Assembly: GCF_017315735.1 (NCBI RefSeq)
Contig: NZ_JAFLRK010000003.1
Coordinates: forward strand, 1 to 64,000
Reading direction: 5' to 3'
From: Paracoccus shandongensis
GTDB taxonomy: Bacteria; Pseudomonadota; Alphaproteobacteria; Rhodobacterales; Rhodobacteraceae
Length of the DNA stretch: 64,000 bases
A program made the translations under genes and the position numbers. Within the stretch, counting starts at the first letter, position 1. Every line of letters begins with the position of its first letter. Positions 53,056-63,936 of this stretch are shown here, in pieces. The notes below the pieces were generated by a model. It worked only from the letters and a program-made list of their open reading frames with translations. It had not been told where the DNA came from and did no database searches.

Positions 53056-53449
53056 GATCCGGATTTTTCAGCGAACGTGGCAGGGGCCGCAAGGGTGCGG
53101 GTTCTGGATTGACGCCTTCATGGTATTCTGTGCAGCAATTGTTTTTCATGCAAATATTCAAATATTTGGGCAAAATACCATCGAACTCAGAACGGCTCTC
53201 CACGGCTTCCGTCAAGGAAGCTGGCCCCTCGCCGGTATCAGGGAAGGCTGCGATGCGCTGCTGCCAGCCGGTGATCTCGATTCCTTGCCCTGCCAGTCAT
53301 CATTGAAGCAGGTGCTGCCGTGGGGGTCGCCGCTGTCGCAGACAAGGGCCGCCAGGGCACCGGTTTCCCGATGCTGATGAAGTCACCCCCTGCAAGGCCG
53401 CAGGCCTGCCGCCGCCGATGGCGGAAGCCTGGATGCCTGCGGGCGGCGC
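53056..53449. other. 394-base non-coding gap between sox and hut regions
   Basis: No gene recognised. The first 120 bases contain a strongly AT-rich island, which is the promoter side of the YeeE/SoxT-like gene. The remainder is ordinary G+C-rich spacer before the end of hutC. Confidence 0.6.
53151..53167. promoter_or_regulatory. inverted repeat upstream of the second SoxT-like gene
   Basis: AAATATT-CA-AATATTT (53152-53167) is a perfect 7-bp inverted repeat. On the minus strand 53162-53151 reads TTTGAATATTTG, which matches ATTGAATACTTG in the soxX/soxR gap at 10 of 12 positions. It lies 96-112 bases upstream of the gene start. Confidence 0.5.
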
Positions 53450-54163
53450 CTAGTGGCTGGTGCTGATCCGGTGGCCGGGCTTGCAGGCGATGCGGACGGT
53501 GGTGATCGGGTGATCCTCGTTCCAGGTGGTCCGGTGCAGGATCAGCAGCGCCTGGCCCGGATGCGTTTGCAGCATCCGGGCGTCGCGCGCATCGGCATTG
53601 GCCGCCGAAAAGGTGAAGTCGGCGCGGGAATAGGGGGCGTTGCGCACCAGCCATTCGTTCGCGTTGACATGGCGGAAATCCACGCCGCCCATGCCGCCGA
53701 CCGCCCCGGGGTTGATCCAGCGGTCCTCGTACTGGAACGGGGCCTGATTGCCGTAATGGACGGCGCGCAGGTGGATCATGGGCGCGCCGGGCGCGATGCC
53801 AAGCCTGAGGGCGATGGCCTCGGGCGCGGGGGCGCGGCGATGCGCGACGATGCGGTGGCCATAGGCCATGCCCGCGCTTTCGATCTGTTCGCGGACGATG
53901 GGGATCGTCAGCACCGCCTTGCGCACCGGGTCCACCGCGACCCGCGTGCCCGCGCGGCGGCGGCGGTCCAGCAGGCCTTCGTCGGCCAGCATCTGCAGGG
54001 CCTTGTTCACCGTCGCCCGCGCAGCGCCGAATTCGACGGCCAGGTCGGCCTCGTCCGGGATGCGGTCGCCTTGCCGCCATTCGCGGTCGATGATCCGGCG
54101 GCGCACCTCGTGGGCGATGGCCTGCGCCTTGGGCAGGGTCGGGGCGGGGCTTCTGGCGGTCAC
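53450..54163 (-). CDS. hutC: HutC, histidine utilisation repressor
   Basis: A 237-residue GntR/HutC-family regulator with an N-terminal winged helix (about 10-75; EADLAVEFGAARATVNKALQMLADEGLL) and a UTRA effector domain (about 95-235) that binds urocanate in relatives. GTG at 54163 overlaps the hutF stop (GTGA), so it is translationally coupled as second gene of hutFC. Palindromes in the hutF-hutI gap are its likely targets. Confidence 0.9.
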   Translation of the reverse strand: MTARSPAPTLPKAQAIAHEVRRRIIDREWRQGDRIPDEADLAVEFGAARATVNKALQMLADEGLLDRRRRAGTRVAVDPVRKAVLTIPIVREQIESAGMAYGHRIVAHRRAPAPEAIALRLGIAPGAPMIHLRAVHYGNQAPFQYEDRWINPGAVGGMGGVDFRHVNANEWLVRNAPYSRADFTFSAANADARDARMLQTHPGQALLILHRTTWNEDHPITTVRIACKPGHRISTSH

Positions 54164-55524
54164 ATCCGCTCCTGCAGGCTGGCGATGCAGGCCAGATAGG
54201 CGGCGGTGATCCGGTCGCGGTCGCGGTGCCTGCCGTCCCGGACGACATGGCGCCCGGCGGCCCAGACATCGCGCACCAGCCCGTCGCCGCCCGCGAAGAC
54301 CAGGCTGTCCAGCATCCGGTCGCCCGTGCGCCCCGCCATGACCGGCGTGTCCAGGGCCACCGCGCAAAGGTCGGCCCACAGCCCTTCGCGGATCGCGCCG
54401 GTGTCGCGGCCCGCCGCCGTGGCGCCGCCGTCAAGCCCGGCGTCATACAGCACCCGGCCCGTGGACCGTTCCGGTTCGGCCAGGATGGCGCGGGCGGTGT
54501 CGCGCAGGCGCTGGCTGTATTCCAGGCCGCGCAACTCCTCGGCCAGGGAGATGCGGATGTTGCTGTCGGAGCCGAAGCCGAAACGCCCGCCCGCGTCGCG
54601 CCAGATCGTGCCGTTGAAGATGCCGTCGCCAAGGCTGGCCTCGGTGACGGGGCACAGGCCCGCGACGGCCCCGGTCGCGGCAAGGCGGCGGGTCTCATCC
54701 GGGGTCATGTGGGTCAGGTGGATCAGTGTCCAGTTGCGGTCGGGCGCGCAGTGGTCCAGCACCCATTCGACCGGGCGCAGGCCCCGGGCGGCCCGGACCT
54801 CCTCGATCTCGGGGATCTGTTCGGCCAGGTGCATGTGCAGCGGGCGTCCGGGGCGCAGGGTCGCGCAGAGGCGCAGCGCATCCGGGCTGACCGCGCGCAG
54901 CGAATGGGGCGCGACGCCGATGCCCGCGTCGGGGGGCAGGTGGCCAAGGGCGGCTTCGGCGGCATCCAGCAGGCGGATGAACAGGGCGGGATCGGTGCCG
55001 AAGCGCGCCTGCCCCGGCCCCAGCGGACGGCCGTCGCAGCCGCCGAACTGGTAATGCACCGGCAGCAGCGTCAGCCCGATCCCCGTGCGGGCGGCGGCAG
55101 AGGCGATGCGTTCCGACATCTCGGCCAGGTTGGCATAGGGCGTGCCGCCCGGCTGGTGGTGCAGGTAATGGAATTCGACATTGGTGGCGTAACCGGCCTC
55201 CAGCATCTCCATCTGCACAAGGGCGGCGATGGCTTCCACATCGTCGGGCGTCAGATGGTCCAGGAAGCGGTACATGATCTGCCGCCAGGTCCAGAAGGTG
55301 TCGCGCGGGTGGGGGCCGCGCGCCTCGGACAGGCCCGCCATGGCCCGCTGGAAGGCGTGCGAATGCAGGTTCGCCATGGCGGGCAGCAGCAGCCCGATCC
55401 GCTGGCCCTCGGGGTTTGCGCCCGCGCGGACCTGGCCGATGCGACCGTCCGGCGCGATCGTGACCCGGACGTTTTCCGCCCATCCTTCGGGCAGCAAAGC
55501 CCGTTCCGCCCACAGCACCGTCAT
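54160..55524 (-). CDS. hutF: formimidoylglutamate deiminase
   Basis: A 454-residue amidohydrolase with metal ligands His54 and His56 (NLHSHAFQR), GVAPHSLRAVSP and HLAEQ. It converts N-formimidoyl-L-glutamate to N-formyl-L-glutamate plus ammonia, the branch used with HutG rather than HutE/FTCD. ATG at 55524 starts MTVLWAERALLPEGW, the usual N-terminus; an extension to 55560 runs into the operator region. Confidence 0.93.
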   Translation of the reverse strand: MTVLWAERALLPEGWAENVRVTIAPDGRIGQVRAGANPEGQRIGLLLPAMANLHSHAFQRAMAGLSEARGPHPRDTFWTWRQIMYRFLDHLTPDDVEAIAALVQMEMLEAGYATNVEFHYLHHQPGGTPYANLAEMSERIASAAARTGIGLTLLPVHYQFGGCDGRPLGPGQARFGTDPALFIRLLDAAEAALGHLPPDAGIGVAPHSLRAVSPDALRLCATLRPGRPLHMHLAEQIPEIEEVRAARGLRPVEWVLDHCAPDRNWTLIHLTHMTPDETRRLAATGAVAGLCPVTEASLGDGIFNGTIWRDAGGRFGFGSDSNIRISLAEELRGLEYSQRLRDTARAILAEPERSTGRVLYDAGLDGGATAAGRDTGAIREGLWADLCAVALDTPVMAGRTGDRMLDSLVFAGGDGLVRDVWAAGRHVVRDGRHRDRDRITAAYLACIASLQERM

Positions 55525-55548
55525 CGCGATCCCCGCCTTGCCGATTTC

Positions 55549-55597
55549 ATTTGACGTCAAATACGTTTAGACATAGTCATGATATATGTTTAAACAT
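55549..55597. promoter_or_regulatory. palindrome cluster between hutF and hutI (HutC operators)
   Basis: Three dyads lie in 49 bases: ATTTGACGTCAAAT (55549-55562, perfect), ACGTTTAGACAT (55564-55575, imperfect) and ATGTTTAAACAT (55586-55597, perfect). The last two share the form ATGTnTAnACAT, close to the TGTATATACA core reported for HutC sites in Pseudomonas. They are centred between the divergent hut units. Confidence 0.6.
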
Positions 55598-55632
55598 AGA
55601 AACGGCAAGCGGAAACGAGGGGCGGCGATCCG

Positions 55633-56835
55633 ATGCAGATTCTTGGCAACGTCAGGATAGCGGGCTTTGCGGAAGGCTCGGGCCAGGCCACCTTGTCCGA
55701 TCCGTCGGCGATCGTGATCGACGGCGCGCGGATCGCCTGGGTCGGGGACGCGGCCGACCTGCCCGGCGAATACGAACAGGCCCCCCGCCGCGACCTTGGC
55801 GGGCGGGTCGTCACGCCCGGCCTGATCGACTGCCACACCCATGTCGTTTTTGGCGGCGACCGCGCCCGCGAATTCGAGATGCGGCTGGAAGGCGCCAGCT
55901 ATGAAGACATCGCCCGCGCGGGCGGCGGGATCCTGTCCAGCGTGCGCGACACCCGCGCGGCAAGCCCGGATCAGCTTCTGGAAACCGCCCTGCCCCGCGT
56001 CGATGCCCTGCTGGCCGAAGGCGTGACCACGCTGGAAATCAAGTCCGGCTATGGGCTGGAGATCGAATCGGAACTGAAGATGCTGCGCGTCGCGCGCCGC
56101 ATCGGCGAAGTCCGCCCCGTATCGGTGCGCACGACCTGGCTTGCGGCCCATGCGCTGCCGCCCGAATACAGGGACGACCGCGCGGCCTATCTGCGCGATG
56201 TCGTGATGGCCGGGATGGACCGCGCCCATGCCGAAGGGCTGATCGACGCGGTGGACGGGTTCTGCGAAGGCATCGCCTTTTCCCCCGATGAAATGGCGCA
56301 GGTCTTCGACCATGCCGCCTCCCTTGGCCTGCCGGTCAAGCTGCACGCGGAACAGCTGTCCGACCTGGGCGGCGCGGTCATGGCGGCCCGTCATGGCGCG
56401 CTGTCGGCAGACCACCTGGAATATCTGGGCGATGACGGGGTGGCGGCGATGGCGCGGGCCGGAACCGTGGCCGTGCTGCTGCCCGGCGCCTTCTACCTGC
56501 TGCGCGAAACGCAGCTTCCCCCCGTCGCGTCCCTGCGCAAGGCGGGCGTGCCCATGGCGCTTGCCACCGACTGCAATCCCGGCACATCGCCCCTGACCTC
56601 GCTGCTGCTGACCATGAACATGGGGGCCACGCTGTTCCGCATGACGCCGTCGGAATGCCTGGCGGGCGTCACCGTGAACGCCGCGCGGGCGCTTGGCCTG
56701 CCTGACCGGGGCGCGATTGCACCCGGCCTGCGCGCCGACCTGGCGGTCTGGGACATCGCCCATCTGGCCGAACTGTCCTATCGCATCGGCTTCAATCCCC
56801 TTCATGCCCGCATCGTCGGAGGCGAATTTGTCTGA
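55633..56835 (+). CDS. hutI: imidazolonepropionase
   Basis: A 400-residue amidohydrolase with the metal-binding [12 protein letters not shown] (His68, His70), AAHALPPEY and [10 protein letters not shown]. It hydrolyses imidazolone-5-propionate to N-formimidoylglutamate. It is the first gene of hutIHGU; its end overlaps the hutH start by eight bases. Confidence 0.95.
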   Translation: MQILGNVRIAGFAEGSGQATLSDPSAIVIDGARIAWVGDAADLPGEYEQAPRRDLGGRVVTPGLIDCHTHVVFGGDRAREFEMRLEGASYEDIARAGGGILSSVRDTRAASPDQLLETALPRVDALLAEGVTTLEIKSGYGLEIESELKMLRVARRIGEVRPVSVRTTWLAAHALPPEYRDDRAAYLRDVVMAGMDRAHAEGLIDAVDGFCEGIAFSPDEMAQVFDHAASLGLPVKLHAEQLSDLGGAVMAARHGALSADHLEYLGDDGVAAMARAGTVAVLLPGAFYLLRETQLPPVASLRKAGVPMALATDCNPGTSPLTSLLLTMNMGATLFRMTPSECLAGVTVNAARALGLPDRGAIAPGLRADLAVWDIAHLAELSYRIGFNPLHARIVGGEFV

Positions 56836-58369
56836 ACTGATCCTTACCCCTGGTGAAACCATGCTGGCGCAACTGGAACAGGTCTGGCGGCAGGGTCTGG
56901 CCGTGCGGCTGGCGGACAGCGCGCGCGACGGCATCGCCGCATCCGCCGCCCGCATCGCCCGGGCGGCGGGCGGCGAGGAACCCGTCTATGGCGTCAACAC
57001 CGGCTTCGGCAAGCTCGCGTCCATCAAGATCGCGCCCGCCGATACCGCGACTCTGCAAAGGAACCTGATCCTGTCCCATTGCTGCGGCGTGGGCGAGGCC
57101 GTCGAGCCGGAAACGGTGCGCCTGATCCTGGTGCTGAAGCTTCTGTCCCTGGGACGCGGCGCATCCGGCGTCCGGCCCGAGGTGATCGCGCTGATCGAGG
57201 AGATGCTGGCGCGGAACGTGCTGCCGGTGATCCCGGCGCAGGGGTCGGTCGGGGCTTCGGGCGATCTGGCGCCGCTTGCCCACATGGCCGCCGTCATGCT
57301 GGGCGAAGGCCGCGCCGTCTGGCAGGGGCAAGAGATGCCGGGGGCCGAGGCGCTGCGGGCGGCGGGGCTGGAACCCGTGGTGCTGGCCGCCAAGGAGGGG
57401 CTGGCCCTGATCAACGGCACCCAGGTGTCCACCGCCTTCGCGCTGGCCGGGCTGTTCGAGGCCTTTGCCTCGGCCCGCGCGGCGCTTGTGACCTCGGCGC
57501 TGTCCACCGACGCCATCATGGGATCGACCGCCCCCTTCCTGGACGAGATCCACACCCTGCGCGGCCATCGCGGCCAGATCACCGCCGCCCGCGCCATCCG
57601 CGCGCTGATGGAGGGCAGCGAGATCCGCGAAAGCCACCGGACGGGCGACACCCGCGTGCAGGATCCCTATTGCATCCGCTGCCAGCCGCAGGTCACCGGC
57701 GCCTGCATCGACCTGCTGTGGCAGACCGCCCGCACGCTGGAGATTGAATCGAACGCCGCCACCGACAACCCGCTGGTGCTGGTGGGGGCGGACCGGATCG
57801 TGTCGGGCGGGAACTTCCACGCCGAACCCGTGGCCTTCGCCGCCGACCAGATCGCCCTGGCGATTGCCGAAATGGGCGCCATCGCCCAGCGGCGCATCGC
57901 GCTGATGGTGGACCCGGCGCTGTCCCATGACCTGCCGCCCTTCCTGACCCCCGATCCCGGCCTGAACAGCGGGTTGATGATCGCCGAAGTCACCAGCGCC
58001 GCCCTGATGAGCGAGAACAAGCACCTGGCGACCCCCTGCAGCACGGATTCGACGCCCACAAGCGCCAACCAGGAAGACCATGTCAGCATGGCCGCCCATG
58101 GCGCCCGCCGTCTGCGCCGGATGAACGCCAACCTGTCGCAGATCCTGGGGATCGAGGCGATCTGCGCCGCAGCCGGGGTCGAGTTCCGCGCGCCGCTGGC
58201 GACATCCGCCCCCTTGCAGGCGGTGATCGCCACCCTGCGCGACACCGTCCCGCCGCTGGCGCAGGACCGCTACCTCGCCCCCGATCTGGTCGAGGCCGCG
58301 CGCCTGGTGCGCGAAGGCGTCCTGACCGCCGCCGTGCCCGCCGCCCTGCTGGCCGAGGTGCAGCCGTGA
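56828..58369 (+). CDS. hutH: histidine ammonia-lyase
   Basis: A 513-residue lyase with the self-forming MIO cofactor triad Ala143-Ser144-Gly145 in [14 protein letters not shown] and the active-site segment [11 protein letters not shown]. It deaminates histidine to urocanate. The TTG at 56828 is the best start: it gives the full N-terminal SELILTPGE strand and puts the MIO triad at the position seen in Pseudomonas HutH. ATG at 56861 would cut into the conserved N-terminus. It overlaps hutI and hutG. Confidence 0.94.
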   Translation: MSELILTPGETMLAQLEQVWRQGLAVRLADSARDGIAASAARIARAAGGEEPVYGVNTGFGKLASIKIAPADTATLQRNLILSHCCGVGEAVEPETVRLILVLKLLSLGRGASGVRPEVIALIEEMLARNVLPVIPAQGSVGASGDLAPLAHMAAVMLGEGRAVWQGQEMPGAEALRAAGLEPVVLAAKEGLALINGTQVSTAFALAGLFEAFASARAALVTSALSTDAIMGSTAPFLDEIHTLRGHRGQITAARAIRALMEGSEIRESHRTGDTRVQDPYCIRCQPQVTGACIDLLWQTARTLEIESNAATDNPLVLVGADRIVSGGNFHAEPVAFAADQIALAIAEMGAIAQRRIALMVDPALSHDLPPFLTPDPGLNSGLMIAEVTSAALMSENKHLATPCSTDSTPTSANQEDHVSMAAHGARRLRRMNANLSQILGIEAICAAAGVEFRAPLATSAPLQAVIATLRDTVPPLAQDRYLAPDLVEAARLVREGVLTAAVPAALLAEVQP

Positions 58370-59169
58370 CCGCCGGTCCGAACCCGGTCCTGGTTGTCGA
58401 GGGCGACAGCCCCGTCATCCTGGGCCTGCCGCATACGGGAACCTATCTGCCGGACGAGATCCATGCCCGCCTGAACGCGCGCGGGCAGGAACTGGCCGAC
58501 ACCGACTGGCATATCCATCGTCTGTATGACGGCTTGCTGCTCGGTGCGACGACCGTGCGGGCGACCTTCCACCGCTATGTGATCGACGCCAACCGCGGCC
58601 CGGACAACGAAAGCCTTTATCCCGGCCAGAACACCACCGGGCTGGTGCCGCTGACCGATTTCGACGGCCAGCCGATCTGGACCCGGGAACCGACGGCGGA
58701 GGACGTGGCCCAACGCACCGCGCGGTTCCATGCGCCCTATCATGCGGCGCTGTCCGCCCAGATCGAGCGGGTCCGCGCCCGGCACGGGGTGGCGATCCTT
58801 TACGACTGCCATTCGATCCGGTCGCATATCCCTTTCCTGTTCGACGGCACCCTGCCCGATTTCAACATCGGCACCGCAGGCGGCACCACCTGCGACCCGC
58901 GGATCCAGGATGCCGTGGCGCGGATCGTCAGGGACAGCGGGCGGACCTGGGTTCTGAATGGCCGCTTCAAGGGCGGCTGGACGACGCGCCATTACGGGCG
59001 TCCCGGCGACGGGGTCCACGCCATCCAGATGGAACTGGCGCAATCCACCCATCTTGCGGCCGAGGCCGCGCCCTTCGCCTTTGACGCCGAAAAGGCCGCG
59101 CCCCTGCGCGGCACGCTGACACATATCCTTGCCACGCTTGCGGATCTGGCCGCCGAACTGAAGGACTGA
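58366..59169 (+). CDS. hutG: N-formylglutamate deformylase
   Basis: A 267-residue N-formylglutamate amidohydrolase ([11 protein letters not shown] at the N-terminus; [31 protein letters not shown]). It releases formate and glutamate, completing the HutF branch. GTG start overlapping the hutH stop (GTGA). Three bases separate it from hutU. Confidence 0.93.
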   Translation: MTAGPNPVLVVEGDSPVILGLPHTGTYLPDEIHARLNARGQELADTDWHIHRLYDGLLLGATTVRATFHRYVIDANRGPDNESLYPGQNTTGLVPLTDFDGQPIWTREPTAEDVAQRTARFHAPYHAALSAQIERVRARHGVAILYDCHSIRSHIPFLFDGTLPDFNIGTAGGTTCDPRIQDAVARIVRDSGRTWVLNGRFKGGWTTRHYGRPGDGVHAIQMELAQSTHLAAEAAPFAFDAEKAAPLRGTLTHILATLADLAAELKD

Positions 59170-59172
59170 CCC

Positions 59173-60852
59173 ATGAACAACCCGCGCCACAACACCCGCG
59201 ACATCTTCCCCGCCACCGGCACCGAACTGACCGCGAAAAGCTGGCTGACCGAGGCGCCCTTGCGGATGCTGATGAACAACCTGCATCCCGACGTGGCGGA
59301 AAACCCGCATGAACTGGTGGTCTATGGCGGCATCGGCCGCGCCGCCCGCACCTGGGAGGATTTCGACCGCATCGTCGAATCCCTCCGCGCGCTGGAGGAA
59401 GACCAGACCCTGCTGGTCCAGTCGGGCAAGCCGGTGGGCGTCTTCCGCACCCACAAGGACGCGCCGCGCGTACTGATCGCCAATTCCAACCTGGTGCCGC
59501 ATTGGGCCACCTGGGACCATTTCAACGAATTGGACAAGAAAGGCCTGGCCATGTACGGCCAGATGACCGCCGGATCCTGGATCTATATCGGCACGCAGGG
59601 CATCGTTCAGGGCACCTATGAAACCTTTGCCGAGGCCGGGCGCCAGCATTACGGCGGCAGCCTCAAGGGCAAGTGGATCCTGACCGCCGGCCTGGGCGGC
59701 ATGGGCGGCGCGCAGCCGCTGGCCGCCGTGATGGCCGGGGCCTGCTGCCTGGCCGTGGAATGCGACGAGACGCGCGCCGATTTCCGCATCCGCACCCGCT
59801 ATTGCGATGAAAAGGCCCATACGCTGGACGAGGCGCTGGCGATGATCGACCGCTGGACCCGCGCGGGCGAGGCGAAATCCGTGGCCCTGATCGGCAACGC
59901 GGCCGAGGTGTTCCCCGAACTCGTCCGCCGCATGAAGGCGGGCGGCCCGCGCCCCGACATCGTCACCGACCAGACCAGCGCGCATGACCCGATCCACGGA
60001 TACCTGCCGCTGGGCTGGTCCGTGGCCGAATGGCGCGCCAAACAGGAAACCGATCCCAAGGCCGTGGAACAGGCCGCGCGCGCCAGCATGAAGGCCCATG
60101 TCGCCGCCATGGTCGATTTCTGGAACGCGGGCGTGCCGACGCTGGATTACGGCAACAACATCCGCCAGGTCGCGCTGGAGGAAGGGTTGGAAAACGCCTT
60201 CGCCTTCCCCGGCTTCGTGCCCGCCTATATCCGCCCGCTGTTCTGCCGGGGCGTCGGCCCCTTCCGCTGGGCCGCGCTGTCGGGCGACCCCGAGGACATC
60301 TACAAGACCGACCAGCGCATGAAGGAACTGTTCCCCGACAACGCCCATCTGCACAACTGGCTGGACATGGCCCGCGACCGCATCGCCTTCCAGGGCCTGC
60401 CCGCCCGGATCATGTGGATCGGCCTGGGCGACCGCCATCGCGCCGGTCTGGCCATCAACGAGATGGTGCGCAACGGCGAGCTGAAGGCGCCCGTGGTGAT
60501 CGGACGCGACCACCTGGACAGCGGGTCCGTCGCCAGCCCCAACCGCGAGACCGAGGCGATGAAGGACGGGTCCGACGCCGTGTCCGACTGGCCGCTGCTG
60601 AACGCGCTGCTGAACACCGCATCCGGCGCAACCTGGGTGTCGCTGCACCACGGCGGCGGCGTCGGCATGGGCTTCAGCCAGCATTCCGGCATGGTGATCT
60701 GCTGCGACGGGTCCGCCGACGCCGACCGCCGGATCGAGCGCGTGCTGTGGAACGACCCGGCCACGGGCGTGATGCGTCACGCCGACGCAGGCTATGACAT
60801 CGCGCTGGATTGCGCCCGCGAACATGGCTTGAACCTGCCCGCGATCCTGTAA
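59173..60852 (+). CDS. hutU: urocanate hydratase
   Basis: A 559-residue urocanase with NAD-binding [17 protein letters not shown] and [32 protein letters not shown] and [19 protein letters not shown], all characteristic. It converts urocanate to imidazolone propionate. The order hutIHGU places it last of the enzymes, followed by a strong hairpin and then the transporter genes. Confidence 0.96.
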   Translation: MNNPRHNTRDIFPATGTELTAKSWLTEAPLRMLMNNLHPDVAENPHELVVYGGIGRAARTWEDFDRIVESLRALEEDQTLLVQSGKPVGVFRTHKDAPRVLIANSNLVPHWATWDHFNELDKKGLAMYGQMTAGSWIYIGTQGIVQGTYETFAEAGRQHYGGSLKGKWILTAGLGGMGGAQPLAAVMAGACCLAVECDETRADFRIRTRYCDEKAHTLDEALAMIDRWTRAGEAKSVALIGNAAEVFPELVRRMKAGGPRPDIVTDQTSAHDPIHGYLPLGWSVAEWRAKQETDPKAVEQAARASMKAHVAAMVDFWNAGVPTLDYGNNIRQVALEEGLENAFAFPGFVPAYIRPLFCRGVGPFRWAALSGDPEDIYKTDQRMKELFPDNAHLHNWLDMARDRIAFQGLPARIMWIGLGDRHRAGLAINEMVRNGELKAPVVIGRDHLDSGSVASPNRETEAMKDGSDAVSDWPLLNALLNTASGATWVSLHHGGGVGMGFSQHSGMVICCDGSADADRRIERVLWNDPATGVMRHADAGYDIALDCAREHGLNLPAIL

Positions 60853-60857
60853 CAAAG

Positions 60858-60888
60858 AGGGCGCCGCGGGATCGGACCGCGGCGCCCT
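60858..60888 (+). other. hairpin between hutU and the transporter genes
   Basis: AGGGCGCCGCGG (60858-60869) pairs over 12 bp with CCGCGGCGCCCT (60877-60888) around a seven-base loop, six bases after the hutU stop. Because the transporter operon follows on the same strand, it may be a partial terminator or an mRNA-stabilising element. Confidence 0.6.
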
Positions 60889-60922
60889 TCAAGAAAAGAC
60901 CCAACCAACACGGAGTGACACC

Positions 60923-61741
60923 ATGACCATCCAGACAACCCTTCGTGCCGCGCTTCTGGGCCTGGCGGCCCTGGGCTTCGGCACCATCGCCGCCGCCGAC
61001 CAGCTGGCCGACATCAAGGCGGCGGGCAAGATCGTCACCGCGACCGACATGCATTACGCGCCCTTCGACATGCTGAACAACGGCACCTACGAAGGCATCA
61101 CCAAGGATCTGTTCGACGAGGTCGCCAAGGAACTGGGCGTCGAGCCGGTCTATCAGGACATCCCCTGGACGGCCGAGCTTCCGGGCCTGGAAGTCGGCAA
61201 GTTCGACATCGTGATCGCCCCCGTCACCATCACCCCCGAACGGCTGGAACGCTACACCTTCACCCTGCCCATCGCCGACGCCACCGTGTCGCTGGTCAAG
61301 GCGGCGGGCAATGACGAACTGACAAAGCCCGAGGACATCAAGGGCAAGACCGTTGGCGTCCAGCAGGGCACCGCGCAGTTCAAGCAGCTGGAAGCCTTCG
61401 GCCAGACCCTGGGCGGCGTCACCATCAAGGAATACGGCACCACCGACGAGGCCTATGCGGATCTCGCGACCGGGCGCCTGGACGCCGTGGCGGGATCGCT
61501 GCCCAACCTGACCTATCTGGTCAAGTCGCGCCCCGAAAGCTTTGCCCTGTTCGAGCCCGCGCAGTTCGGCGAACCGAAATACTTCGCCTGGGTGCTGCGC
61601 AAGGACGAGAACAGCGCGTCCCTGGCGCAGGCGATCAACGACGCCATGCTGAAGATGACCGATGACGGCCGCATCAAGGCGATCCATGAAAAGTGGCTGG
61701 GCACCTATTCGGACCTGCCGCGCGAAGTGCCGACGAACTGA
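60923..61741 (+). CDS. amino acid ABC transporter substrate-binding protein (probably histidine/urocanate)
   Basis: A 272-residue periplasmic family-3 binding protein with signal peptide (ending about residue 25, TIAAADQ). Ligand-binding segments are TDMHYAPFDMLNNGTYEG and DVA-type FDIVIAPVTITPERLERYTFT. It is the first gene of a four-gene transporter placed right after hutU on the same strand, which makes histidine or urocanate the probable ligand. CGGAG precedes the ATG. Confidence 0.9.
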   Translation: MTIQTTLRAALLGLAALGFGTIAAADQLADIKAAGKIVTATDMHYAPFDMLNNGTYEGITKDLFDEVAKELGVEPVYQDIPWTAELPGLEVGKFDIVIAPVTITPERLERYTFTLPIADATVSLVKAAGNDELTKPEDIKGKTVGVQQGTAQFKQLEAFGQTLGGVTIKEYGTTDEAYADLATGRLDAVAGSLPNLTYLVKSRPESFALFEPAQFGEPKYFAWVLRKDENSASLAQAINDAMLKMTDDGRIKAIHEKWLGTYSDLPREVPTN

Positions 61742-61751
61742 TCTTCGCCGC

Positions 61752-61774
61752 GCGGGCGGGACCATCCCGCCCGC
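61752..61774 (+). other. intercistronic hairpin after the binding-protein gene
   Basis: GCGGGCGGG (61752-61760) pairs perfectly with CCCGCCCGC (61766-61774) around a five-base loop in the 77-base gap before the permease gene. Confidence 0.6.
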
Positions 61775-61818
61775 CGCATTCCCGATCCCCCCGCGACCCA
61801 TCCCGCCCCGAGGTGCGC

Positions 61819-62466
61819 ATGTTCTCGATCCCGGCCTTTCTGGAAAGCCTTGTGCCGCTGTTCTGGGCCGCGCGATACACGCTTCTGATCTCGGTCGGGG
61901 GGATCGCGCTCGGGCTGGTGATCGGCACGCTGATCTGCGCGGCGCGGCTGTCGCGATCCCGTTTCCTGAGAAATTTCGGCGCGCTCTGGGTCAGCTTCCT
62001 GCGCGGGGTGCCGCTTCTGGTGCAGCTTCTGGTGTTCTATTACTCGCTGCCGCTGATCGGGCTTGACGTGCCCGCCATGGTCGCCGCCATCGTCACCGTG
62101 GGCATCTGCGCCAGCGCCTATATCTCGGAAATCTGGCGCGGCGCGATCAACGCGCTGCCCCCCGGCCAGGCCGAGGCCGCGGTGGCCATCGGCATGACGC
62201 CCCGCGATGTCTGGGGCCGCGTGATCCTGCCGCAGGCCGTCACCATGTCGCTGCCCGCGCTGATCAACGAACTGATCCTGCTGGTCAAGGCGTCCTCGCT
62301 GGTGTCCGTGGTGGGCATCCTGGAAATCACCCGCGCCAGCCAGGCCCAGGCCGCGACCACCTTCCGCCCGCTGGAAGTCTATCTGGCGGCGGCCTGCATT
62401 TATCTGCTGATCAACCTTTGCCTTGCGGCCCTGGGGCGCTGGCTGGAATACAGGACCGCCGTGTGA
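61819..62466 (+). CDS. amino acid ABC transporter permease
   Basis: A 215-residue HisQ/HisM-type permease with the EAA loop EIWRGAINALPPGQAEAAVAIGM. ATG at 61819; its stop overlaps the next start (TGATG). It functions with the permease and ATPase that follow. Confidence 0.9.
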   Translation: MFSIPAFLESLVPLFWAARYTLLISVGGIALGLVIGTLICAARLSRSRFLRNFGALWVSFLRGVPLLVQLLVFYYSLPLIGLDVPAMVAAIVTVGICASAYISEIWRGAINALPPGQAEAAVAIGMTPRDVWGRVILPQAVTMSLPALINELILLVKASSLVSVVGILEITRASQAQAATTFRPLEVYLAAACIYLLINLCLAALGRWLEYRTAV

Positions 62467-63118
62467 TGGACATCCTGCACCAATACGGCCCGGCCCTGCT
62501 GCGCGGCTTCGGCTATACCGTCCTCTGCTGGGCCTTGGGCACCGTCTTCGCCATGGCGCTTGGCCTTCTGATCGCGCTGCTACGCCATTACGGCCCCCGC
62601 TGGCTGGGCTGGATCATCCAGGTCTATATCGAGGTGATCCGGGGCACGCCCTTCCTGGTGCAGCTGTTCGTGCTGTATTACGGCGGCCCGCTGATCGGGC
62701 TGCGGCTGGACGCGCTGCCCGCAGGACTGCTGGGCCTGACCATCTATGGCAGCCCCTATTTCGCGGAAATCTTCCGCGCGGGCTTCCGCGCCGTGCCGCT
62801 GGGGCAGCTTGAGGCCGCGCGCGCCATCGGCATGGCGGAGCCCGCCATCGTGCGGCGCATCCTTTTGCCCCTGTCGATGGTGTCCGCGCTGCCCGCGCTG
62901 ATCAACTTCTCGATCATCCTGACCAAGGAAACGGTGATCCTGTCCATCATCACCGTGCCCGAACTGATGTACGAGGTCAGCCGCATGTCCGCCGAAACCT
63001 TCCGCTTTGTCGAGGCGAACCTGGTGCTGGCCCTGTTCTTCTGGGGCCTGGTCGAGGCCATTTCCCGCCTTGGCCGCCGGTTTGAATCGCGCGTCACGAA
63101 ACACCTGATCGAAAGGAC

Positions 63119-63122
<4 letters not shown>
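62466..63122 (+). CDS. amino acid ABC transporter permease
   Basis: A 218-residue second permease subunit with the loop [23 protein letters not shown] and five predicted membrane segments. It overlaps both neighbours (one base with the previous stop, four with the ATPase gene), showing tight coupling. Confidence 0.9.
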
Positions 63123-63895
<773 letters not shown>

Positions 63896-63900
63896 CGCGA

Positions 63901-63925
63901 CCGGCCCCGACATGATCGGGGCCGG
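63901..63925. terminator. bidirectional terminator hairpin
   Basis: CCGGCCCCGA (63901-63910) pairs perfectly with TCGGGGCCGG (63916-63925) around CATGA, between the ABC ATPase stop and the convergent acyl-CoA dehydrogenase stop. A short TGTTT follows on the plus strand. Confidence 0.75.
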
Positions 63926-63936
63926 TGTTTCCAGTT

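Noticed and set aside
58270-60855. An 861-codon minus-strand open frame opposite hutG and hutU
   Set aside because: hutG and hutU are unmistakable on the plus strand; the antisense frame has no recognisable domain and is a codon-bias artefact.
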